From Rhodobacterales bacterium (GTDB lineage Bacteria; Pseudomonadota; Alphaproteobacteria; Rhodobacterales; Rhodobacteraceae), in the NCBI GenBank assembly GCA_025357355.1, contig JANXPK010000854.1:1-8515 (forward strand): a stretch of DNA of 8,515 nt. The letters are read 5' to 3'. A program made the position numbers and the translations under genes. How positions within the stretch are numbered: position 1 is the stretch's first letter; each line of letters begins with the position of its first letter. The notes under the pieces were generated by a model. The model did not search any database. It saw only the letters and a list, made by a program, of their open reading frames with translations, and was not told the DNA's origin. Positions 1 to 7,126 of this stretch are shown here, piece after piece.

Positions 1-486
1 CAGGCCGAAGGCATCATCTGCACCGGCCTCTCCAACGACCTGACCGAGACGCCGGACGACTACCGAGGCGTCCTTTTACAATGCAAGATCAATGACTTGA
101 CTATGCTCTGCGCCAACCCGGACATCATCGTCGACTACGGCGACAAGCGCCTTTACTGCGCCGGCGCACTTGCCGAAGCCTACAAGAAACTCGGCGGCAA
201 AACCCTCTATTTCGGCAAGCCCCACCCCCCCATCTACGACCTCGCCCGCCGCCGCCTTGCCGCGCTAACCGGCGGAAAAGACATGACAATTCTGGCGGCC
301 GGCGACGGGATCGGCACTGATATCCAAGGGGCGATGTCCGAAGACATCGACACGCTTTTTGTCACCGGCGGCATCTCCGCCATCGAATTCGGCCCCGATT
401 CTGATAACCCGAACAAGGACTTGCTCGACGCCTTCCTGCAATCCCGCTCCCTCTCCGCCACCTTCGCGATCGGCAAGCTTCGCTGA
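1..486 (+). CDS. HAD-superfamily class IIA hydrolase (TIGR01459-like), C-terminal part
   Basis: This is the 3' end of a gene that begins before the window; the frame is open from base 1 and gives 161 residues and a stop. An internal ATG at 97 is not taken as the start, because the residues before it (ICTGLSNDLTETPDDYRG) already match the family. Visible class IIA HAD features are the CANPD segment, a CAGALAEAY helix, the motif with the catalytic lysine (YFGKPHPP, lysine near residue 73 of the fragment) and the Mg-binding acidic motif AAGDGIGTDIQGA (about residues 99-111). The nucleophile motif DxD lies upstream, outside the window. Such enzymes are cytosolic Mg-dependent phosphatases (NagD and PLP phosphatase are relatives); the substrate of this subgroup is unknown to me. 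The stop is 27 bases before ribF, so co-transcription is likely. Family assignment is firm; substrate is open. Confidence 0.9.
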   Translation, partial: QAEGIICTGLSNDLTETPDDYRGVLLQCKINDLTMLCANPDIIVDYGDKRLYCAGALAEAYKKLGGKTLYFGKPHPPIYDLARRRLAALTGGKDMTILAAGDGIGTDIQGAMSEDIDTLFVTGGISAIEFGPDSDNPNKDLLDAFLQSRSLSATFAIGKLR

Positions 487-513
487 TCCCTTGCAAACAG
501 TCCGAAAAGAGCC

Positions 514-1434
514 ATGGAAATTCACAAGGACATTCAACATGTTACCGGTAAGGCCCGCGGGGCTTCCGTCGCGATGGGCAATTTCGACGGCGTGCATCTG
601 GGCCACCAAGCCGTCATCAACCTTGCCAGAACCGACGCCCCGCTTGGCATCGTCACCTTCGAGCCGCACCCCCGCCAGTTCTTCGCTCCCGCCGCCCCCG
701 CTTTCCGCCTGATGAACGCCGAAGCCCGCGCCAACCGGCTTGCCAAGCTTGGCGTCGAACACATTTACGAACTGCCGTTCAGTAAAGCCCTCTCCGGCCT
801 GACGCCAGAGGCGTTTGCCCGTGACGTTCTGGCCGCAGGTCTCGGCATTTCGCATGTCGTGGTAGGCTCTGACTTTCGCTTCGGCAAAGGCCGCGCCGGA
901 ACGGCATCCGACCTTCAAGCCCTTGGTTTGCAATATGAATTTCGCACCACCATCGCCACGCTGGTCCAAGTCGGCGATCAGGATATCTCGTCCACAGCCA
1001 TTCGCGATGCTCTCAGCCAGGGCTATCCGCGCTATGCCGCCACCATGCTTGGCCACTGGCACCGCATCGAAGGCGAGGTGATCCACGGCGAAAAACGTGG
1101 CCGCCAATTGGGCTTTCCCACCGCAAACATGGACGTGACGGGCCTGCATCTGCCCAAGTTCGGCGTCTATGCAGTGCGTGTTGACGTACTCTCCGGCCCG
1201 CAAGCCGGTCACTACATCGGCGCCGCCAGCCTTGGCGTGCGCCCGATGTTCGGGGTCAATCAGCCGAACCTTGAAAGCCATCTCTTTGATTTCGATGGTG
1301 ATCTTTACGGCCACCACCTTTCAGTCGCCTTGGTCGACTACCTGCGTCCCGAACTGAAGTTCGATAACCTGCAAGCGTTGCTGGACCAGATGCAGGCCGA
1401 TTGCCAGAAGGCGCGCGAAATCCTTACCTCCTGA
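514..1434 (+). CDS. ribF: Bifunctional riboflavin kinase / FAD synthetase
   Basis: This enzyme converts riboflavin to FMN and then FMN to FAD, using ATP, in the cytosol. The 306-residue length is usual for the prokaryotic bifunctional type. The N-terminal nucleotidyltransferase (FAD synthetase) domain shows GNFDGVHLGHQ at residues 22-32 (HxGH nucleotide-binding motif) and SSTAIR at 159-164. The C-terminal riboflavin kinase domain shows GRQLGFPTANM at 196-206 (PTAN Mg-ATP motif), GVYAV from 217, and NLESHLFDF at 252-260, where E254 sits at the expected catalytic glutamate. Both domains therefore look active. The ATG at 514 is preceded only by a weak purine-rich stretch (AAAAGAG), but the N-terminus fits the family and no better start is in frame. 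No FMN riboswitch fits in the 27-base gap before it, so expression probably depends on an upstream promoter shared with the HAD gene. Confidence 0.97.
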   Translation: MEIHKDIQHVTGKARGASVAMGNFDGVHLGHQAVINLARTDAPLGIVTFEPHPRQFFAPAAPAFRLMNAEARANRLAKLGVEHIYELPFSKALSGLTPEAFARDVLAAGLGISHVVVGSDFRFGKGRAGTASDLQALGLQYEFRTTIATLVQVGDQDISSTAIRDALSQGYPRYAATMLGHWHRIEGEVIHGEKRGRQLGFPTANMDVTGLHLPKFGVYAVRVDVLSGPQAGHYIGAASLGVRPMFGVNQPNLESHLFDFDGDLYGHHLSVALVDYLRPELKFDNLQALLDQMQADCQKAREILTS

Positions 1435-1470
1435 CTTCCCTTTCCTGCCGCTTTCAGCCAGTTTGCCGCC

Positions 1471-1920
1471 ATGACCCTGCGCGACCGCTTCTGGGAAACC
1501 GTGCCCCTGACCAAGATGACCGCCCCCGAATGGGAGGCGTTGTGTGATGGCTGTGGCAAGTGCTGCCTGAACAAGCTTGAATACGAAGACACCGGCGAGG
1601 TTGAGTTCACCTCGATCGCCTGCAAGCTCTTGGACGGCACGACCTGCCGCTGCGGCAACTATGAAAACCGCCACAAATTCGTCCCCGAATGCGTGCGCCT
1701 TTCGCCCAAGACCCTGCCCAAAGTCGTCTACTGGATGCCGCGCACCTGCGCCTATCGCCTTTTATATCAAGGGGATAAGCTACCAGACTGGCACCCATTG
1801 CTGACGGGCGACCCAGAAAGCACGCATACCTCAGGCAACTCTGTCCGCGGCTGGACGATCCCGGAATTCGCGGTGCCCGAGGAAGAGTGGGACCACTATG
1901 TGATCGAGGAGAAGCCCTGA
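1471..1920 (+). CDS. YcgN-type cysteine-cluster protein (UPF0260, CxxCxxCC)
   Basis: A 149-residue soluble protein of the YcgN/UPF0260 family, whose biochemical role is not established as far as I know. The defining feature is CDGCGKCC at residues 25-32 (C25, C28, C31, C32). Further cysteines at 51, 59, 61, 74 and 93 are arranged as expected for the family and could bind zinc or an iron-sulfur cluster; metal binding is inference. The start at 1471 gives the usual N-terminus (LRDRFWETVPL), although no clear Shine-Dalgarno precedes it. It lies 36 bases after ribF and its TGA overlaps the ATG of the aldolase gene, so it sits in the middle of a likely operon. A short AT-richer patch with rarer codons (TTA, TAT, CTA, around 1759-1785) stands out slightly from the GC-rich surroundings but does not disturb the frame. 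Family assignment is confident; function unknown. Confidence 0.92.
   Translation: MTLRDRFWETVPLTKMTAPEWEALCDGCGKCCLNKLEYEDTGEVEFTSIACKLLDGTTCRCGNYENRHKFVPECVRLSPKTLPKVVYWMPRTCAYRLLYQGDKLPDWHPLLTGDPESTHTSGNSVRGWTIPEFAVPEEEWDHYVIEEKP
1906..1911 (+). promoter_or_regulatory. Ribosome binding site for the threonine aldolase gene
   Basis: GAGGAG lies inside the last codons of the ycgN-type gene, eight bases before the ATG at 1920. It decides that start over the in-frame ATG at 1887. The start overlaps the preceding stop by one base (TGATG), a layout typical of translational coupling. Confidence 0.75.
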
Positions 1921-3014
1921 TGTTCTTTGCCTCAGACAACGGCTCTGGTGTCGCCCCTGAAATCATGGCCGCCATCCTGCGAGCCAATGAAGGCTACACC
2001 CGCAGCTACGGCGCCGACGCCATCATGGACCGCGTCCGTACTTTGATCCGCCAGACCTTCGAGGCGCCCGACGCCGCAGTCTACCTTGTCGCCACCGGGA
2101 GCGCCGCCAATGCCCTGTCCATTGCCCTTTACGCCCAGCCCTGGACTGCAGTCTTCTGCCATGAAGACGCCCACGCCGCCCTTGATGAATGCGGTGGGCC
2201 TGAATTCTATTCCGGGGCCAAACTGGTCCTCGTTCCCGGCCCACATGGCAAGATGACGCCCGAGAACTTGATCCAAGCCCTTGGCAAGGTTGGTGAAAGC
2301 GGCGTTCACGGCGTACAGCGCGGCATGCTGTCGCTCACCAATGTCACCGAAGCAGGCACCGTTTACACCCCGGCTGAAATCGCCACCCTGACATCTCTCG
2401 CAATGGCAAAAGACCTGCCCTGCCACCTTGACGGTGCCCGCCTTGCCAACGCCCTGGTCGCCACTGGTGCCACGCCTGCCGAAATGACGTGGAAGGCCGG
2501 GATTGACATCGTCTCTCTTGGTGGAACCAAGAACGGCTGCATGGGGGTTGAGGCCGTGGTGATCTTCGATCCGGCCAAAGCCTGGGAATTCGAGCTGCGG
2601 CGCAAACGCGGCGGCCATCTCTTTTCGAAACATCGCTTTCTCTCGGCCCAAATGGAGGCCTATCTGACTGGCAACCTTTGGCTTAGGTTGGCCGGCCAAT
2701 CCAATGCGATGGGTCGTCGCGTCGCCGATGGTCTGGCCAGCATTCCCGGCATTACCTTCCTTCATCCCGCTGATGCCAATATCCTCTTCCTCCAATGGCC
2801 CGCAGGCACACATGCCAGAGCAGAAGCGAAAGCGGCCATCTACTACCGCTTTCCCGCCCCCGCTGGCCGCGAGGCGGCCCGCCTCGTTGCCTCCTGGTGC
2901 ACGACCGCGCAAGAAGTTGACGACCTCCTTTCGGCGCTGCGTCAGGATAGCCTGCTCGCGTTTGAGCTTTCGGACGTACTGCATGGCGATCAGCGCACTG
3001 CGCCCAATCCCTAA
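1920..3014 (+). CDS. ltaE: Low-specificity L-threonine aldolase (PLP-dependent)
   Basis: A fold-type I PLP enzyme that splits L-threonine and L-allo-threonine to glycine and acetaldehyde in the cytosol. The 364-residue reading starts MFFASDNGSGVAPEI, the usual N-terminus with the SDN motif. Visible active-site elements are the glycine-rich ATGSAANALS at 58-67 (PLP phosphate), HEDAHAALDE at 81-90 (histidine stacking on PLP), HLDGARLANAL at 169-179 (aspartate 171 to the pyridine nitrogen, R174 to the substrate carboxylate) and SLGGTKNG at 199-206, with K204 the expected Schiff-base lysine. The C-terminal domain ends in LVASWCTTAQEVDDLLSAL (to 340). About 23 further residues (342-364) look like an extra tail, and the loop around 296-316 seems shorter than usual. 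The stop overlaps that of the convergent downstream gene. A serine hydroxymethyltransferase-like or other beta-eliminating aldolase is less likely. Confidence 0.93.
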   Translation: MFFASDNGSGVAPEIMAAILRANEGYTRSYGADAIMDRVRTLIRQTFEAPDAAVYLVATGSAANALSIALYAQPWTAVFCHEDAHAALDECGGPEFYSGAKLVLVPGPHGKMTPENLIQALGKVGESGVHGVQRGMLSLTNVTEAGTVYTPAEIATLTSLAMAKDLPCHLDGARLANALVATGATPAEMTWKAGIDIVSLGGTKNGCMGVEAVVIFDPAKAWEFELRRKRGGHLFSKHRFLSAQMEAYLTGNLWLRLAGQSNAMGRRVADGLASIPGITFLHPADANILFLQWPAGTHARAEAKAAIYYRFPAPAGREAARLVASWCTTAQEVDDLLSALRQDSLLAFELSDVLHGDQRTAPNP

Positions 3015-3607
3015 AGCTTGCCCGCAAGGTACAGATCCAGATCCTCCAGCCTGTCCTGCCCCCAGAACCGCTCGTCGCCGACCAGATAGAATGGCACGCC
3101 GAACACCCCACGCGTGATCGCCTCCTCCAGATTGCTGGCATAAGTTTCGGCGGCAGCAAACATGCCCCGGTTTATCGCCTTGGGATCAAAGCCATATCCG
3201 GCGACAATCTCTTGCACGACCTCGTCATCCGCGATGTTGCGCCCCTCGGCCCAGACCGCACGCGGAAAAGCCTGCGCCAGCCCGGCAAGGTCGCCGCCAC
3301 CCACTTGCGCCGCTGTGATCACGGCATAACACGACGGTGCGGGGTTAGCCGGAAAGAAGGCGGGCTGCAGATCCAGCTTCATGTCCAGCCGCCTTGACCA
3401 ACGGCGTAGCTCTTGCAACCGGTAAGTCTTGCGGCTCTCGTGCCGCTCGGCCAGCACCTGACCGCCGGTTCGCGGGAACAGCACAGGGGCGTTGATCGGC
3501 ACGTAGCGAATGGTCGCTGCGTGACGCGACGCGATCTCCTCCAGCCGATTGCCAGCCAGATAAGTGAACGGCGATATCGTGGTGAAGAAGTAATCAATCT
3601 GCACCAT
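3011..3607 (-). CDS. 2-hydroxychromene-2-carboxylate isomerase / DsbA-fold kappa-GST-like protein
   Basis: A 198-residue cytosolic protein of the DsbA-like thioredoxin-fold family, with no signal peptide and no CxxC. The N-terminus IDYFFTTISPFTYLAGNRL carries the SPxTYL motif; S12 is at the position of the glutathione-activating serine of kappa-class GST and 2-hydroxychromene-2-carboxylate (HCCA) isomerase. The helical insert holds the KTYRLQELRRW segment (60-70) and FPANP (85-89). The C-terminal thioredoxin half has GVFGVPFYLVGDERFWGQDRL (167-187), with cis-proline P172. Family members isomerise HCCA in naphthalene degradation, but no other ring-degradation gene is nearby, so the physiological substrate here is unknown; a glutathione-dependent isomerase or transferase is the safest wording. 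Its start is supported by an AAGGGG ribosome binding site. Confidence 0.9.
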   Translation of the reverse strand: MVQIDYFFTTISPFTYLAGNRLEEIASRHAATIRYVPINAPVLFPRTGGQVLAERHESRKTYRLQELRRWSRRLDMKLDLQPAFFPANPAPSCYAVITAAQVGGGDLAGLAQAFPRAVWAEGRNIADDEVVQEIVAGYGFDPKAINRGMFAAAETYASNLEEAITRGVFGVPFYLVGDERFWGQDRLEDLDLYLAGKL

Positions 3608-3615
3608 GTTCCCAA

Positions 3616-3621
3616 CCCCTT
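3616..3621 (-). promoter_or_regulatory. Ribosome binding site of the isomerase gene
   Basis: On the - strand AAGGGG precedes the ATG at 3607 by eight bases. It supports this start and excludes the longer in-frame alternatives. Confidence 0.7.
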
Positions 3622-3706
3622 GCTGACCGCCGTTTGCGCCGACCCTATCCGGGTGATAAGCGGTGTCAACGTCACGAATCCGTCACGCCCATCGCTGCGA
3701 TCCGTT

Positions 3707-3713
3707 GGAAGGA
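3707..3713 (+). promoter_or_regulatory. Ribosome binding site of prs
   Basis: GGAAGGA lies six bases before the ATG at 3720. It settles the start at 3720 rather than the in-frame ATG at 3663, whose 19 extra residues show no likeness to the family. Confidence 0.8.
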
Positions 3714-3719
3714 CCCCAA

Positions 3720-4739
3720 ATGGCCGCCATTACCGAGCCGAAACTCATCTCCGGCAATGCCAACCTCTCGCTTGCCAAGGCCATCGCCCGCCGGATGTCG
3801 ATGCATCGCGGCATGTCGGTCAACTTGGTGGAAGCCCGGGTGGAGCGGTTCAATGATCAAGAGATCTTCGTCGAGGTCTACGAAAACGTGCGCGGTGAGG
3901 ATATGTACATCATCCAGCCAACATCTAACCCGGCCAACGACAACCTCATGGAACTCTTGATCATTTCCGACGCGCTGCGTCGCAGCTCGGCCACGCGGAT
4001 TACCGCAGTCATTCCCTATTTCGGCTATGCCCGTCAGGACCGCCGCGCTAAGGCCCGCACGCCCATCAGCGCCAAACTGGTCGCCAATCTGATCACCGAG
4101 GCCGGGATTGACCGCGTTTTGACGCTCGACCTGCACGCCGCACAAATTCAGGGCTTTTTCGACATCCCCGTGGATAACCTCTACGCCAGCCCGGTTTTCG
4201 CGCTCGACATCGAACACCATTTCAAGGGGCAGATGGGCGACATCATGGTGATCTCGCCCGATGTCGGCGGCGTGGCGCGGGCGCGCGAACTTGCCAAGCG
4301 GATCAACGCGCCGCTCGCCATCGTCGACAAGCGCCGCGAAAGGGCGGGCGAAGTGACCGAGATGACGATCATCGGCTCTGTCGCCGGCAAGAAGTGCATC
4401 ATCATCGACGACATCGCTGACACCGCAGGCACCCTGTGCAAGGCCGCGGCACTTCTGGTCGAAAACGGCGCGACCGAGGTGCACGCCTATATCACCCACG
4501 GCGTGCTGTCGAATGGTGCGGTCGAGCGTGTCGAGAACTCGGCGATGAAATCACTGGTCATTACCGACAGCATCGAGCCGACCGATCAGGTCCGTGCCGC
4601 CCGCAACATCCGCATCGTCCCCACCGCCCCGATCTTTGCCCAAGCGATCCTGAACATCTGGAACGGCACCTCGGTGTCATCCTTGTTCGAGACCGAGACC
4701 CTGGTGCCCATATATGAGGGTATGTATCAGCGGCCCTGA
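3720..4739 (+). CDS. prs: Ribose-phosphate pyrophosphokinase (PRPP synthetase)
   Basis: This enzyme makes 5-phosphoribosyl 1-pyrophosphate from ribose 5-phosphate and ATP, the precursor of purines, pyrimidines, NAD, histidine and tryptophan. The 339-residue protein is somewhat longer than the roughly 315 residues of E. coli Prs. Motifs in order: the FNDQE loop (44-48), the ATP-binding flexible region PYFGYARQDRRAKARTPISAK (99-119), the LDLHA metal/ATP motif (136-140) with H139, the DKRR catalytic loop (203-206), and the PRPP/ribose-5-phosphate loop DDIADTAGT (230-238). All are intact, consistent with a class I enzyme that is Mg- and phosphate-dependent and forms hexamers. The gene is probably transcribed alone: it is divergent from the isomerase gene and is followed four bases after its stop by a large palindromic repeat. 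Confidence 0.97.
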   Translation: MAAITEPKLISGNANLSLAKAIARRMSMHRGMSVNLVEARVERFNDQEIFVEVYENVRGEDMYIIQPTSNPANDNLMELLIISDALRRSSATRITAVIPYFGYARQDRRAKARTPISAKLVANLITEAGIDRVLTLDLHAAQIQGFFDIPVDNLYASPVFALDIEHHFKGQMGDIMVISPDVGGVARARELAKRINAPLAIVDKRRERAGEVTEMTIIGSVAGKKCIIIDDIADTAGTLCKAAALLVENGATEVHAYITHGVLSNGAVERVENSAMKSLVITDSIEPTDQVRAARNIRIVPTAPIFAQAILNIWNGTSVSSLFETETLVPIYEGMYQRP

Positions 4740-4743
4740 TCCT

Positions 4744-4804
4744 GGTGCGCTATGAATGCGCACCCTACACCCCGGCCGCGTAGGGTGTGCATTCATCGCG
4801 CACC
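4744..4804. repeat. REP/BIME-like double palindrome between two convergent genes
   Basis: Two 25-base units lie in inverted orientation: 4744-4768 (read on the - strand) and 4780-4804 (read on the + strand), separated by 11 bases. Aligned, they differ at two of 25 positions. Each unit reads GTAG, then GGTGCGC or a one-base variant, a seven-base loop beginning ATTCAT, then GCGCACC, so each can fold as its own 7-bp hairpin (with one mismatch or wobble in the right unit), or both can pair in one 25-bp stem. Both GTAG tags face the centre. A GTAG-type tetranucleotide head followed by an imperfect palindrome, in inverted pairs outside genes, is the hallmark of REP sequences and BIMEs. The element fills nearly all of the 67 bases between the stops of prs and the lectin gene. 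It may also end or protect both transcripts, although no U-tract follows it. That it is repeated in the genome is inference from one copy. Confidence 0.75.
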
Positions 4805-4806
4805 GC

Positions 4807-5157
4807 TTATTCGATCTCCCAATCGTCATCGTCGCGCACAGCACCCAAGGCGACCCAATCCGCACGGACCCGGGCAACCCTGGTGTCGCCCCAGGTGCGG
4901 AACACGAGGTGAAATCCTGCAGGCGTGATCTTCTCGGCACTGATGTCGGCACGGGAGGTGTGCTTGAAGTCGATATCCCACATCGAGATCGATACGGTCA
5001 CCACTGGCGCATCGACAAAGGCTTCCTTGAAGCTGATCAGGTGGCGGCTTTCGCGATCGCCCTGCCCAGTCCACATGACACCGCCATCTGCGAAGTCCGA
5101 GAACAGGATACGCGATCCGTGCTGAATGCCGATATTTCCTGAACTTAAACGCTTCAT
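4807..5157 (-). CDS. H-type lectin domain protein, small and leaderless
   Basis: A 116-residue protein with an H-type lectin domain covering about residues 39-105. The domain runs from HLISFKEAFVDAPVVTVSIS through the DISAEKITPAGFHLVF strand to RTWGDTRVARVRADWVALG, with the conserved W-x-DT and aromatic W101 near the end. H-type lectins (Helix pomatia agglutinin fold) form trimers that bind N-acetylgalactosamine-type sugars; bacterial members are little studied and the ligand here is unknown. There is no signal peptide or membrane segment, and the tail is very acidic (DDDDWEIE). Two ATGs stand in tandem at 5160 and 5157; 5157 is chosen because GGGG lies four bases before it, but 5160 is equally possible. 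An open frame runs on upstream to 5367, but it crosses the operon terminator and atpC and is rejected. It may be read through from the ATP synthase operon or have its own unseen promoter. Confidence 0.85.
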   Translation of the reverse strand: MKRLSSGNIGIQHGSRILFSDFADGGVMWTGQGDRESRHLISFKEAFVDAPVVTVSISMWDIDFKHTSRADISAEKITPAGFHLVFRTWGDTRVARVRADWVALGAVRDDDDWEIE

Positions 5158-5220
5158 CATGCCCCACGCCTGTGGTCGCAACTTATCTGAGAAATCAGGC
5201 AAGAAAAGGCCGCTGATTGG

Positions 5221-5247
5221 AAAGGCCCCGCCGAAACGGGGCCTTTT
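5221..5247 (-). terminator. Hairpin at the end of the ATP synthase operon
   Basis: A perfect 10-bp stem, AAAGGCCCCG (5221-5230) and CGGGGCCTTT (5237-5246), with a six-base loop lies 26 bases after the atpC stop. On the - strand only three Ts end the stem before CC, so intrinsic termination may be partial; on the + strand four Ts follow. GC-rich stems flanked by A and T runs are typical terminators in this group of bacteria. The lectin gene lies just beyond in the same direction. Confidence 0.8.
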
Positions 5248-5272
5248 CATGAACTTCGGATGTCTGCCTTTA

Positions 5273-5665
5273 CTATTGGCCCGCAGCGGCCCGCATCGCC
5301 AGAAGATCGGCCACGACCTTGTCGGTCGCATCGCGGTCGGGGTTGACGGCAGCAGCCAGCGTTGCATCGGCCACCATCTGATCCATGATTGCCGGAGTCA
5401 TTTCCTCCAGCGGCACCGCCTGTTCGGCGAGAACCGAGATGTTGGCTCCGGTGATCTCCGCAAAACCACCCGAGACGACATAGGACTTGACACCCTCAGC
5501 CGACGTCGCCCGCAAGATGCCGGGGCGCAGGGTGGTGATGACCGGGGCATGACCCTCCATCACGCCCATGTCGCCTTCGGCGCCGGGGATCTGGACCTCG
5601 GTCGCAGCCAGCGAGGCCAGCCGACGCTCAGGGCTGACCAGATCGAATTGCAGGGTCCCCGCCAT
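5273..5665 (-). CDS. atpC: ATP synthase F1, epsilon subunit
   Basis: Epsilon is part of the central stalk of F1; it links the gamma subunit to the c-ring and can inhibit ATP hydrolysis. The 130-residue protein has the beta-sandwich domain at about 1-85, with the conserved stretch PGAEGDMGVMEGHAPVITTLRPGIL (27-51) and YVVSGGFAEITGANISVLAE (62-81). A C-terminal helical region rich in alanine and aspartate follows (about 87-130). The C-terminal part departs from the E. coli two-helix inhibitory region, as is common in alphaproteobacteria, where a separate zeta subunit often does the inhibiting; whether this epsilon inhibits cannot be told from sequence. The ATG follows the atpD stop by one base (TGACATG), so translation is probably coupled; the ribosome binding site is weak. 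Last gene of the operon before the terminator hairpin. Confidence 0.96.
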   Translation of the reverse strand: MAGTLQFDLVSPERRLASLAATEVQIPGAEGDMGVMEGHAPVITTLRPGILRATSAEGVKSYVVSGGFAEITGANISVLAEQAVPLEEMTPAIMDQMVADATLAAAVNPDRDATDKVVADLLAMRAAAGQ

Positions 5666-5666
5666 G

Positions 5667-7109
<1,443 letters not shown>

Positions 7110-7116
7110 GTCGTTT

Positions 7117-7120
7117 CTCC
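7117..7120 (-). promoter_or_regulatory. Ribosome binding site of atpD
   Basis: GGAG on the - strand sits seven bases before the ATG at 7109, inside the 17-base gap between atpG and atpD. It supports that start. Confidence 0.7.
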
Positions 7121-7126
7121 GGTTCG

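Larger units (their letters stand above)
3608..3719. other. Divergent intergenic region between the isomerase gene and prs
   Basis: These 112 bases must hold the promoters for both flanking genes if each is transcribed on its own. I see ribosome binding sites at both ends and a direct repeat CGTCACG at 3670-3676 and 3681-3687. A weak candidate promoter on the + strand is TTGCGC and TAAGCG with a 17-base spacer (about 3633-3661), matching consensus poorly. No hairpin terminator or small open frame is convincing here. Confidence 0.4.

Noticed and set aside
487..513. Possible FMN riboswitch or promoter before ribF
   Set aside because: The gap is only 27 bases, too short for an FMN aptamer, and no promoter-like pair of boxes is visible.
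265..1317. Long - strand open frame (350 codons) opposite ribF
   Set aside because: It is the antisense shadow of ribF in GC-rich DNA; the translation has no recognisable domain, while the + strand protein has every RibF motif.
1932..2984. Long - strand open frame (350 codons) opposite the threonine aldolase
   Set aside because: Antisense shadow with glycine-rich, low-complexity composition; the + strand is clearly the gene.
3663..3719. Earlier in-frame start for prs at 3663
   Set aside because: The 19 added residues are unlike Prs proteins and a good GGAAGGA site sits just before 3720.
3672..4499. - strand open frame (275 codons) opposite prs
   Set aside because: Antisense shadow of a strongly conserved enzyme; no ribosome binding site or domain.
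4744..4804. CRISPR repeat or insertion sequence end
   Set aside because: Only two units, in inverted not direct orientation, with no spacers, no transposase and no target duplication visible.
4756..5142. + strand open frame (128 codons) beginning in the repeat element and running opposite the lectin gene
   Set aside because: Starts inside the palindrome, lacks a ribosome binding site and mirrors the lectin frame.
5158..5367. N-terminal extension of the lectin gene up to an ATG at 5367
   Set aside because: It would cross the terminator hairpin and overlap the end of atpC; the extra residues are arginine/proline-rich noise and the lectin-like sequence begins only after the tandem ATGs.
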